From Chitinophaga pinensis DSM 2588 (GTDB lineage: Bacteria > Bacteroidota > Bacteroidia > Chitinophagales > Chitinophagaceae): 64,000 nt of DNA. This document shows positions 1 to 8,792 of this stretch, piece by piece. The notes under the pieces were generated by a model. That model worked only from the letters and a program-made list of their open reading frames with translations, did no database searches and was not told the DNA's origin. Position 1 is the first letter of the stretch; every line of letters starts with the position of its first letter. The position numbers and the translations under genes were made by a program. The stretch covers positions 5,450,001 to 5,514,000 of the forward strand of contig NC_013132.1 in assembly GCF_000024005.1 (NCBI RefSeq), read 5' to 3'.

Positions 1-339
1 AAAGATGAATGGATTAATGTTATCAAAAAAGAGATTGATGACAATATCGGCGCGGATATCAAAATAAGTACGCTGACACAAAAAATAGCGTTTCAGAACG
101 GCGGCCGTGCCAACCGTGAATTCAAAGCACGGTTTGGGGTGACAATTAAGACCTACGTAAGGCAACAGATATTGCTGCGGGCGGAATGTTCACTGATACA
201 CGAAAAAAGCAAAACAATCGCGGATATCGCATCCGAACTTGGATTTACCGGACAATCTTACTTTACTACTTTCTTTAAAAAATGGAATGGTATGACGCCC
301 AGTGAATTCAGGAACCAGGCTGACACCCTGACGGAATAA
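1..339 (+). CDS. AraC-family transcriptional regulator, C-terminal part (cut by window edge)
   Basis: The frame is open from base 1 to the stop at 337-339, so only the last 112 residues are present and the true start lies outside. The C-terminal half shows the AraC/XylS DNA-binding pattern: a first helix-turn-helix around FQNGGRANREFKARFG and the family signature around IADIASELGFTGQSYFTTFFKKWNGMTPSEFR. The ligand or sensor domain is out of view, so its signal is unknown. It runs toward the leftward YD-repeat operon and a hairpin terminator separates the two. The family is clear; the specific role is not. Confidence 0.9.
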   Translation, partial: KDEWINVIKKEIDDNIGADIKISTLTQKIAFQNGGRANREFKARFGVTIKTYVRQQILLRAECSLIHEKSKTIADIASELGFTGQSYFTTFFKKWNGMTPSEFRNQADTLTE

Positions 340-356
340 CAACTCATCTCTTATTA

Positions 357-395
357 AACAACGAGGCCCCGTCATATACGGGGCCTGTTGTTTTT
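357..395 (+). terminator. Rho-independent terminator after the AraC gene
   Basis: A strong hairpin pairs AACAAC-AGGCCCCG (a single G bulge at 363) with CGGGGCCT-GTTGTT across a seven-base loop. It is followed by a T run on the plus strand. It lies in the 74-bp gap between the convergent AraC gene and the YD-repeat operon. The T run favours plus-strand termination; the hairpin could also serve the leftward operon, but no T run is seen on that side. Confidence 0.85.
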
Positions 396-413
396 ATAAT
401 GTCTGTAAAATAC

Positions 414-3400
414 TTACTCCCATAAATACTGGTAAGGATTTAAAGAACTTCCCGTAAACGGCTGCACCGAAATCCACCTTCCCGTCTGTACATCATACAT
501 CCTGTTATTATCATTATACCAGTCCAGTCCCGGCCCTACTCTCATTTCCCGGTTGTGCAGTTCATTACTTTTATACCGATACCGGTTATCCAGGTATGAG
601 GTACCCCTTAATGCCTTCGAACTGATACCTTCCATCAACAGTCCCATAGGATAGTAATGCGTATCTTCCAATAAAGCCCCAGGCAGATGGCGGATAACAA
701 AGTTATCGAAATACACATCCGCAGCAGATTCATTACTCAGGTAGAGGTACAGAAAACCTGACTTCTCAGCAATCATCTGTGGCATGACCACATTGACCTG
801 TGCATCAGGTGCACCCTGTACCTGTCTGACGCCACTATTGCCCTGCACTACTTTGAACTGATCATCAAACAGCACAAATGACAGATAGGCTTTGGGCCAT
901 GTCGGCTCATTCTGGGCTGGCTCCTGGTTCAGTAACTGCTGGTAATCCGTACTACTGAAACTGGTTGCTAAAGGAGAATTAGGACCGCCTGACATATGTG
1001 GCCCCTGCGACACGCCTCCACTGCTGAATGCCTGTAAGAGCGCTGACAACATGCTGGCCGCCGTATTACTGGAGGTATTGGCAGTTGTACTCTTGTAGAA
1101 AGCTTTGGCCACAGCGGATATCGTATCTCCTTTCATCACACGCAATACCAGCGAAGGACCGATCTTAGCGCCATCTACACCATTCAGTTTAGCGACGTAA
1201 TCATTGGGATCTGTGGTATTGTCTGTCGGATAACCTGTAGGTAAAGGCGCCGTTGTATTATCGATATTGCTGAATAAGACATTCTCCACACCACTCCTGG
1301 CTGTTTCCATAGAAGCAAAGTAATCAGCGGTATCGCGGTTTGCGCCAAGTAAAGCGCGCACATTCCCCTGATAATCCTTTACAAATGCCTCAAAGACGTA
1401 TTGTACCGGCTGACCGGTCTTATAAACAGGACGGATACGGCCATCAGCATGTGTCATCACCCGGATGGTATCACGCTCCCACACAAAGCCATTTGCGTAC
1501 TGGATCACCCTCGCACTGCCTTGCTGTGCGCTGGTATCCAGGATGATCTTTGTGAGCAGCTCTCCTTCGGAATTGAACTGAAAATAGATCATCCCTTTCT
1601 TACAAAAGATAACAGAAGGTTTATTATTCTGGTCGTAGATGATACTATCGATATCCTTGTTGTTATCTTTTGCCAGATTACCACCCGGATCATAGCTATA
1701 ATCCTTACTGTCATCATTCACCGACTCCCTGAAATCGCCCAGGATGGTTTGCGGATTATTCGTACGATCGGTGATATGACTCAGGCGATTACTATTGTCC
1801 AGATAACCATACTCCAGACTATCAATCGTCTGTATCGCCATGCCGTTCATACCTCTTTGTTTCATAGACAGGATATTGCCATTGATGTCGTAGGTAAGAC
1901 GATTGAGGGAAAAATCTGCTTTATCTGCGGTCCAGTTGCTACTACCCTCGTTCTGCTGATTAAAATCACCTGCCAGTAATCTATCCATCCGGTCATAACT
2001 ATACCCATAAGCACGGGGCATACCATCGGCGCCACTTTTCCATTTTATACCGGCGACATTCCCGTTGTAGTAACTATTGGCAAAACCGGTCTCATAGGAG
2101 ATTTCCTGCCCGAACCAGTTATCGGTGCTGTTGGGTGTATTGACAAATGGCTTGTTGATACCTGTTAATTGTCCGCGGAGATCATATGTAAAGGTCTGCG
2201 TCTCCACCGGGGTACTGTTACCGCTGGCATATAATTTCTTGGTCTTCATTCTGCCCAGTTCATCATATTCCATCTCTGCAACTGACAATCGCAGGGCGGG
2301 ATTGTCATTGTATTTTTTGGTGATGGAATCCAGTCTGCCGGCTGCATCATAATGATAAATAGTAAGTAGTTGCGCGGCGGGGGCCGTCAGCGAATTGGTC
2401 TTCGTTTGTGTCAGATAAGTACAGACCAGTTTACCTTCCAGGTCATACATATAAGACGTGATATCCAGGCCATACCTGACGTTATCGAATACCGTCTGAC
2501 TCAGGCGGCCGCTGTTGTTATAGAAGTAACGATTGAGGAGCAGCCGTTTTAGTCCGGGTATGGTCAATGTCTTTATTGTCAGCAATCTATGGGGCAGATT
2601 CGTATGATAAGGAGGCGGTGGTTCAAAATAGATATTACTACCTCCTTCTACCTTTAAAGGTTCTATGCCGGAATAAAAAACATTGTCGACAAAGAGGTAA
2701 TCGTCATACTGGTCTTTGGTGATCATCGAATATTCTTTCGTCGTATCTACACCGGGATAAGGCTTTGTGGAATCGTAGGGGCTGGCATTGATCCGTTTTA
2801 ACAGGGAGTCGCGTGAGGCAGTATTCACAATCAGGCCGGTGGACCTCAGCCGCCGCCGAGTATCATCATAATAGTAGAGCTGCCACATATTCCTGCTTTT
2901 CAGCACAGCTGATCTTGACATGGTCAGGCGATTACGGAGATCATAGATCCGTTCCAGGGAATCAATACCTGGTTCTTTGACAATGACCTTTCTTCCCCGG
3001 CCATCATAGCGGTAAATAATGCATAGTTCGTCTGCTATGGCGTTGGTGATGATCCAATCAGATTGAATCGCCTGTACCGCCTTAGGAGATAGTACGACCC
3101 GCAGGCGGCCCATATTATCATAGGTGTAATAAGTACAGGCCCAGCCGTAATGGGCTGTTCCCGGCAATTCAATGGCTTGTTGCTTACGCAGGACCACATG
3201 TCCTTCTATATCGGTGTATACAACCTGCTGTGTACCATTTTCATCCATCGTCGTTTTCTTGTGGAGCGTACCAGGCGCATATCGCTGACTGGTAAACGGC
3301 AGGATATCCGTTCCGTTAAAACGCCAGATCAATACGGAATCACTTTCTGTATTGAGCTGATACAGCTGTTGTGCGGGCTTGTTACCGGCCTCTTTTGCAT

Positions 3401-3953
3401 AGGCATTACCAGGACGATAGGTCTTCTCTTCCCGGCCTAAAGGCGATTGCTCATAGGTCGTTTCGTGGAAGAAATAACTTTCATTGTTGATACCGGGATT
3501 GAGGGCGGCATCCTGGTAAAATGCCTGTTGATCCTGGAAAGGATCGGATTTAAAACTGCCGTCATTCGTATTACCTGTTTGCGGAACGTAGGGCAGGTAT
3601 TGGAAATGTGCCCGGCCATCTGCCTCATACAATACCGGTGTAACCAGGTCTTTACCCGCAGGACTCTTTTGCTTTTCTACCAACTGCAAACGCCGTCCCA
3701 GGCCATCCAGGTATTCGGTTGTTTGTCTGACGTACCTGGAAGCTGTAAAAGGAGACTTCACTACCGCCGGATCAGTGATGGGTATGTTTGGCTGCCAGCT
3801 ACGGATATAACTGATAGTGTTACACTGGTATGCAGGAGGTACGGGCAGTGTAACAGGTGTATAAGGTGTAGGTGTAAGCGGCACATTCTGGGCGACGGCA
3901 CGCTGTCCGGTACCCAACACTAACAACAATATGATAAATTGATATGTACGCAT
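414..3953 (-). CDS. Secreted DUF6443/RHS (YD-repeat) protein ending at the RHS core
   Basis: This 1179-residue protein has a Sec signal peptide (about 1-21, ending AVAQ). A DUF6443-like N-terminal region follows, with the typical phrase TTEYLDGLGRRLQLVEKQ near residue 80. A long run of YD/RHS repeats comes next (YDNMGRLR, YDGRGRK, YDLEGKL, YDAAGRLDS, YDELGRMK, YDRMDRLL). The extreme C terminus is the start of the RHS-associated core (DVQTGRWISVQPF...NPYQYLWE). In full RHS proteins this core runs into NNPIxFxDPxG and a variable toxin domain; here translation stops inside the core, and the three downstream frames show no continuation. It is the last gene of a leftward operon, 19 bp after the other YD protein. 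It is probably a surface or secreted scaffold, or an RHS protein that has lost its toxin tip. Confidence 0.88.
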   Translation of the reverse strand: MRTYQFIILLLVLGTGQRAVAQNVPLTPTPYTPVTLPVPPAYQCNTISYIRSWQPNIPITDPAVVKSPFTASRYVRQTTEYLDGLGRRLQLVEKQKSPAGKDLVTPVLYEADGRAHFQYLPYVPQTGNTNDGSFKSDPFQDQQAFYQDAALNPGINNESYFFHETTYEQSPLGREEKTYRPGNAYAKEAGNKPAQQLYQLNTESDSVLIWRFNGTDILPFTSQRYAPGTLHKKTTMDENGTQQVVYTDIEGHVVLRKQQAIELPGTAHYGWACTYYTYDNMGRLRVVLSPKAVQAIQSDWIITNAIADELCIIYRYDGRGRKVIVKEPGIDSLERIYDLRNRLTMSRSAVLKSRNMWQLYYYDDTRRRLRSTGLIVNTASRDSLLKRINASPYDSTKPYPGVDTTKEYSMITKDQYDDYLFVDNVFYSGIEPLKVEGGSNIYFEPPPPYHTNLPHRLLTIKTLTIPGLKRLLLNRYFYNNSGRLSQTVFDNVRYGLDITSYMYDLEGKLVCTYLTQTKTNSLTAPAAQLLTIYHYDAAGRLDSITKKYNDNPALRLSVAEMEYDELGRMKTKKLYASGNSTPVETQTFTYDLRGQLTGINKPFVNTPNSTDNWFGQEISYETGFANSYYNGNVAGIKWKSGADGMPRAYGYSYDRMDRLLAGDFNQQNEGSSNWTADKADFSLNRLTYDINGNILSMKQRGMNGMAIQTIDSLEYGYLDNSNRLSHITDRTNNPQTILGDFRESVNDDSKDYSYDPGGNLAKDNNKDIDSIIYDQNNKPSVIFCKKGMIYFQFNSEGELLTKIILDTSAQQGSARVIQYANGFVWERDTIRVMTHADGRIRPVYKTGQPVQYVFEAFVKDYQGNVRALLGANRDTADYFASMETARSGVENVLFSNIDNTTAPLPTGYPTDNTTDPNDYVAKLNGVDGAKIGPSLVLRVMKGDTISAVAKAFYKSTTANTSSNTAASMLSALLQAFSSGGVSQGPHMSGGPNSPLATSFSSTDYQQLLNQEPAQNEPTWPKAYLSFVLFDDQFKVVQGNSGVRQVQGAPDAQVNVVMPQMIAEKSGFLYLYLSNESAADVYFDNFVIRHLPGALLEDTHYYPMGLLMEGISSKALRGTSYLDNRYRYKSNELHNREMRVGPGLDWYNDNNRMYDVQTGRWISVQPFTGSSLNPYQYLWE

Positions 3954-3972
3954 CTGGAATGATGTGAAGGGG

Positions 3973-6900
3973 TTATTCTGTAATAGGTTTCATGTACTGG
4001 TAATCGATTAGTTTGAGGATCGCACGATCCCCATTCTGTACCATTTTTAACCGTCCTGTTTCATCGTAGGAATAGTAGGTGATGTTGCCACGGTCATCAC
4101 ACTCACTTGTCATCCCTGTATGAGGTTGATAACTATATGATTTAATCTGAGATCTCAGCGGGAAGACTCTTACATCATCTATGAAACCAGAAGAAGGAAA
4201 AACGATATCCTGTGGAAACTGCCCCGACAACCAGTGCATATGAAAAGTCCATCCATTGACTGTTCTCCCGCTTGTAGCAGGCTGAAAAGGAATCTGCCTT
4301 GGAAATACGAAAGGCGTAGGACTTTTGGACCAATAGGTCAGTACAGCTGTGGGCAACACGATATTACCGACGCCAAATGTACCGGTGGACAGGTCATAAC
4401 AACGCTCACCGACAGGAGATGTAGCATCCACCACAGGCGTACCTGAATATGCCCAGCCGCCACGTTCATCTGTTTCAAAGGACGTATAGGCGACGTATGG
4501 CCGGCTTGAAGTGGTAATCTCCGCTATCTTGTATAGCTGTTTATATCCGTACAGGTAACTGACAGGGACACCGTCAATGCCGGTTGTCTCCGTCACATTA
4601 TTGTTGCTGTCGTACATACTAAAGGTGGTGACCAATTCATAGCGACTGTCTCTGACGAAGTTGCCACTGATTCTGCTTGTCGTGTAGGCAGACAATGGAA
4701 TAGGCGCCGGCACGTTCAGCTCATAGATCCTGTCCGGAAAGGGGCGGTCTGTCCGGTAATTAGTTAACGTTGCACCGACTACGTAGTCTACGCCATCAAT
4801 GGTACGGATTTGTATTCTTTCAATTGGCACCAGGACATTTAATCTGCCCAGGTTGCGGATCGCTAAAGCGTCGCCACCGGTTGTAGTCGTAGTATCATAA
4901 TCCCAGGAGTAAATAATTCGTTCTTTGATGGTGTCTCCCTTGCTGTCCGGGTAGCTGACAACAGCGGGTAAATTATGTCTGATCCCGCTAACAGCATAAT
5001 CTATCTGTTTCGTCAGAGTTTGTCCCGACAGATAATCTATTTCCTTTGATTGCTGCAGGTAAAAACGGTCTGAGAAGAAAGTAGATAGGGAAGTATTATA
5101 GTTGTTGTTATCGGGTGTATTCAGTGTACAGTATTGTGCGTAGTTAGTTTTCACGCCTGTTGTCTGATAACTCTCTTCCAGGGCTTTGTAAGTGTAGCGG
5201 TATTCTTTTACCAGTTCATCGACGTTGTCTTTGAGTGCGTATAGTTTTCTGTTGACGAGCGTGCCGATCTGCCAGGAAGTATTAAGCGGTGTGACGTAGG
5301 GAGCGGTATTGCTGACGGTATGATTCTCCGGCAATAAATAGACACTTTCTGTTTTACCTTGTCTGCCGGCAACACTGGAATCAGACACGGTGATGTGGCT
5401 GTAAATAACAGGGATCGCATCTAAGGGCCAGACACTTTCATCAAAAACAGTTGCCGACTGTCCACAGGCAAGACAAGCGCCTGCACTATCCCTGTTATAT
5501 TCCATCTTTGCGATGTAGTAAGGAATATCCAGGAAGGCCACCTGGTTGAGACTATCGGCGTACTGGTACGTCCGGTAGCTGGAAGGCGTACCTATACTAT
5601 CATTGGTAATAATCGTCTTTATGCGTACACCACCTACTGCATAAGGCACTGGCGTACCACCAGGGACTGTCAGGAATGGAGACAAGGTGGTGAGTGTGTT
5701 GTAATCCTCTACCCTGACCTGGTTGGGTTCATATTCAAAAGCGGTACTACCACCTGTAGGATGGATGATAGTTTGCAACATACCATAGCGGGCGGCTATA
5801 TTGGCACTCCGGTTGCCATAGTTGGCAGCCGGTGCATTCCAGCCAGGAATCAAAGATGCATAGTCTATATCAGGGATCATGCCTGCGTTACCTGCTGCAT
5901 TGTAATATCCCCAATGGTCCTGGTCATTTGAGGACATTGCCGGGAAGGCATCCTGTTCACGGTAATAGTGGAACTGCCATAATTTATCTGTTGCATCGCC
6001 ATTCCATTCCTGTACACCTGATAATTTCAATCGTTTATTGGTATCAAAATATCCTTGCAGAAAAGAATAGGATTTGATCTTTTTGTTGTTTCCGGCAAAG
6101 ATGCTGAGTCCTGTGATGGAAGGGATGGCGGCAGTATCCTGGAGTGCCTTGATGTCTTCGCGGGGAATAGTACTGATAGCGAATTTAACATAGCCCTGAT
6201 CGTAAATGACAGAGTCAGGTAAGAGGCAATTGATCTGTACTGTTCTTGTATAGAGGGCTTGTCCGTTGTCGGCGCTACAGGTACCTGCTACCGCGGAAAA
6301 TGCCACAGCGGATTTCTGTTGCTGTACGGAATAGCTGTATTTTCTGTACCTGAACAGGATCGTCCTGTTTTGACTGGTAACTATCCTGGATAAATAGTAA
6401 GTAGCCACATCATCAAAAGCAGGTGTATATCCGTATACGGAGGCATCTGTCACGGTGCTCTGTTCCAGTGTACCAAAGTAGTAGTTGTTGTTCTGATTAT
6501 CGAGCACACGTATTTCGTTATTCCCCCGGAATACCCGGATATCGTTTTTGGGCACCGTTACTACATTCATGAGGGTATCATAATAGTAAGCGCCGGATTT
6601 GCCGGGATAACTGTACTGATACTGATCAAATTCAGCGTCGGCATTGCTGTTGATCAGATTATCCAGCCAGGTATGCTGCTGACCGGTCGTCATATGCCCC
6701 CGCAGGAAGGACTTCAGCATTGTCATGGAAGCGGAGCTGATACCGCCGTCGAAGAGACCTGCGGTTTTAAAATCATTGAGCCCATGCTGCCGAAAGCTGA
6801 TCATACCCCCGTAATGCAAAGACCAGCCATCGCCTAAGGAGGAAGGCACTTCATTTACTTTGAGACCATTACTGTGGTAACGGAGTGTGATGGGCAATGC

Positions 6901-7143
6901 AAAGGAACCGATCTGCAGGTCTGCCAGGGTAATGTTTACATCAGCGATACCGGCACTTTCTCCCGCAGGAATGCGATTGGCCTTGCTGACAGCAACAGCG
7001 TCATGAGACCTGGGGATCAGCCGGGGGAGCGTATGCTGTTGCTGGCGTGCCTGAGTAGCAAAAGCGGTGAGCAGCAATAGTGATAATAAGGTGATAAAAC
7101 CGGGCAGGCGGCCTGTTCCCGGCAGGGATTGATACAACGACAT
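3973..7143 (-). CDS. Large secreted YD-repeat (SpvB/RHS-like) protein
   Basis: This is a 1056-residue protein. A hydrophobic stretch at about 15-30 acts as a signal peptide or membrane anchor. The next region (ADVNITLADLQIG...LPITLRYHSNGLKVNEVPSSLGDGWSL) resembles the N-terminal domain of SpvB/wall-associated RHS proteins. The middle is rich in beta-strand and tyrosine. The C terminus holds YD repeats (GMTSECDDRGNITYYSYDETGRLKMVQN). It has no RHS core and no toxin domain. In Bacteroidota such proteins are often encoded just before a DUF6443 RHS protein, as here (19-bp gap), which suggests the two form one assembly. The function is unknown. The start ATG is at 7141-7143, with the upstream gene ending 33 bp away. 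Confidence 0.82.
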   Translation of the reverse strand: MSLYQSLPGTGRLPGFITLLSLLLLTAFATQARQQQHTLPRLIPRSHDAVAVSKANRIPAGESAGIADVNITLADLQIGSFALPITLRYHSNGLKVNEVPSSLGDGWSLHYGGMISFRQHGLNDFKTAGLFDGGISSASMTMLKSFLRGHMTTGQQHTWLDNLINSNADAEFDQYQYSYPGKSGAYYYDTLMNVVTVPKNDIRVFRGNNEIRVLDNQNNNYYFGTLEQSTVTDASVYGYTPAFDDVATYYLSRIVTSQNRTILFRYRKYSYSVQQQKSAVAFSAVAGTCSADNGQALYTRTVQINCLLPDSVIYDQGYVKFAISTIPREDIKALQDTAAIPSITGLSIFAGNNKKIKSYSFLQGYFDTNKRLKLSGVQEWNGDATDKLWQFHYYREQDAFPAMSSNDQDHWGYYNAAGNAGMIPDIDYASLIPGWNAPAANYGNRSANIAARYGMLQTIIHPTGGSTAFEYEPNQVRVEDYNTLTTLSPFLTVPGGTPVPYAVGGVRIKTIITNDSIGTPSSYRTYQYADSLNQVAFLDIPYYIAKMEYNRDSAGACLACGQSATVFDESVWPLDAIPVIYSHITVSDSSVAGRQGKTESVYLLPENHTVSNTAPYVTPLNTSWQIGTLVNRKLYALKDNVDELVKEYRYTYKALEESYQTTGVKTNYAQYCTLNTPDNNNYNTSLSTFFSDRFYLQQSKEIDYLSGQTLTKQIDYAVSGIRHNLPAVVSYPDSKGDTIKERIIYSWDYDTTTTTGGDALAIRNLGRLNVLVPIERIQIRTIDGVDYVVGATLTNYRTDRPFPDRIYELNVPAPIPLSAYTTSRISGNFVRDSRYELVTTFSMYDSNNNVTETTGIDGVPVSYLYGYKQLYKIAEITTSSRPYVAYTSFETDERGGWAYSGTPVVDATSPVGERCYDLSTGTFGVGNIVLPTAVLTYWSKSPTPFVFPRQIPFQPATSGRTVNGWTFHMHWLSGQFPQDIVFPSSGFIDDVRVFPLRSQIKSYSYQPHTGMTSECDDRGNITYYSYDETGRLKMVQNGDRAILKLIDYQYMKPITE

Positions 7144-7176
7144 GTAGTGGAGTTATTTAGGTGATAACAATGAGGT

Positions 7177-8529
7177 TTATTTTGAGTAGCCGAAACGGAT
7201 CTTCAGGGGTTCGGCGAAAGGGGCTTGTTGTCTTGCGAGGAAATCATACAGCACAGTGATATTGCCTTTCAGTCTGGGACTTGCCTTATAGGTATAGCGC
7301 ATACCCAGCAAAGCGCTTCTTTGCCAGCCATTCCAGTTCTTCAGTTGTGCTATATGGGAAAAAGCAGCGTAGTGATTCATTTCCATGCCGCCATTCAGGG
7401 AGAAGGCATTTTTAATCCGGTAGTCTACAAATGAGCGTATACCGACTCCTTTATTGGAGATCGCGATTCTGTCCAGTGAGCCTAGGCCGAGTTTGTAAGC
7501 CAGTCCGATACCGGCACTCCCCTTTTCTGAGAACTTATACCCTGCCTGTAAGGCGATATCTCCGATAGTAGGATACCAGTTACTCGCCCTTTGGAACTGT
7601 ATATTCCCTCCGAATTCCATCCTTTGAACCCATCGCCTGGTCTTCATCTGACTGGGCTTAAAATCGGGCATTTCTGCCGAATTATTGAGCATTGGGAACT
7701 TCTCCTTAAAAGTATTAAACTGATCCCTCGCCTGGTTGACCTGTGCGGTAATGGCTTGTCTGGCATCGGGATCATTCCCTATCCGCTGTTGTAGCAGCTG
7801 TTCTACCTGGCTGCGGGTTTGTAGTCCTCCGAGTGCCTGTGCTGCATTGACGTCGTTATTCGTGTTGAATAAGCCGGCCAACACGGAGTTTTGCTGAAAA
7901 AACTCCCGGAAGGCGGATGACTTCCGCAGGAGTTCCATGGCCTTTGTTTCCGCCTTCTTTCTGTCCTGTAAGATGCTGGTATACTCCCTTACCTGTTCCT
8001 GATAATAATAGGCTTGTTTGCCGAGGCGTTGCAGGTCTTTCGTGAATAGCGTGTATTGTCCCAGCTGGTCTTTTAATGACCGCTGTCTTTCGCGGATATA
8101 GGCGCTGATCTGTTCTGATTGTCCGATACTGCCTTGTAACTGACCGACCTTCTGTTGTAAGTCTTTGGCTGCCGGCAAAAATTTAGCCGCTACCTGTAAG
8201 GTATCGAAATAGCTGTTGTACTGCCGCCCGAGCTTTGCTGCTGCCGTAAGCTTAGTGGCGGACAGGGATTTCAGTGCCTGCAGACTGTCAATAGACCTGT
8301 CGAAAATACGGTGTGCCGCCGCAGGGTCTGATTTCTTGAGTTTTGCCCGCATATGCTGCTCCCGGCTGATCAGCCAGTTGAGCGACTGCTGGGTCTTTTT
8401 GCGAATGAGGAAATTGACTTTTTGTGTCTTCTCCTCCAGTTGTGCGTAGTATCGACGCGGCATGATACTATCCTGTGCAAAGGAAGGGACTGTTATGATA
8501 CATAACAGCGGGGTTAAAAATCTTTTCAT
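7177..8529 (-). CDS. Periplasmic coiled-coil/outer-membrane barrel-like protein of the YD-repeat operon
   Basis: This 450-residue protein has a clear signal peptide (about 1-18, ending SFAQ). Residues roughly 25-270 are rich in K, Q, E and L and look like long helices or coiled coils (for example LQQKVGQLQGSIGQSEQ). From about 300 to the end the pattern changes to short alternating strands with aromatic residues (MEFGGNIQFQRASNWYPT, GSAGIGLAYKLGLGS, SALLGMRYTYK). That pattern suits a small outer-membrane beta-barrel. It is the first gene of the leftward operon, so it may anchor or export the two YD proteins; this is inferred from position only. No named family is recognised. Confidence 0.75.
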   Translation of the reverse strand: MKRFLTPLLCIITVPSFAQDSIMPRRYYAQLEEKTQKVNFLIRKKTQQSLNWLISREQHMRAKLKKSDPAAAHRIFDRSIDSLQALKSLSATKLTAAAKLGRQYNSYFDTLQVAAKFLPAAKDLQQKVGQLQGSIGQSEQISAYIRERQRSLKDQLGQYTLFTKDLQRLGKQAYYYQEQVREYTSILQDRKKAETKAMELLRKSSAFREFFQQNSVLAGLFNTNNDVNAAQALGGLQTRSQVEQLLQQRIGNDPDARQAITAQVNQARDQFNTFKEKFPMLNNSAEMPDFKPSQMKTRRWVQRMEFGGNIQFQRASNWYPTIGDIALQAGYKFSEKGSAGIGLAYKLGLGSLDRIAISNKGVGIRSFVDYRIKNAFSLNGGMEMNHYAAFSHIAQLKNWNGWQRSALLGMRYTYKASPRLKGNITVLYDFLARQQAPFAEPLKIRFGYSK

Positions 8530-8626
8530 AAAACGTGGTTCGTCTGATAATAGGTTTTGGTGCTAAAAACTAAATGTGCTACAGTGTAGTGCCTGAAAAC
8601 TGATGACCGATGATTATCTGAGTTAT

Positions 8627-8638
8627 TGTGTTAACACA
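8627..8638. promoter_or_regulatory. Perfect 12-bp palindrome between divergent operons (candidate operator)
   Basis: TGTGTTAACACA is a perfect palindrome in the 263-bp gap between the leftward YD operon (start 8529) and the rightward TonB receptor (start 8793). A symmetric site in a shared control region fits a dimeric regulator. No clear Bacteroidota TAnnTTTG promoter motif was found beside it, so its role is a guess. Confidence 0.3.
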
Positions 8639-8792
8639 GGAAAGGTAAATAAAGTTCAAACATTTTTGAGCGCAGCGGATAAAGGGGATAAGAAAAAGTA
8701 ACAGGCATATTCAATTTTAACATAAGATATACAACCTTAATGTTAAATTGTGGCAGCCAACTAACATATACCTACAAAACAGACCCGATCTT

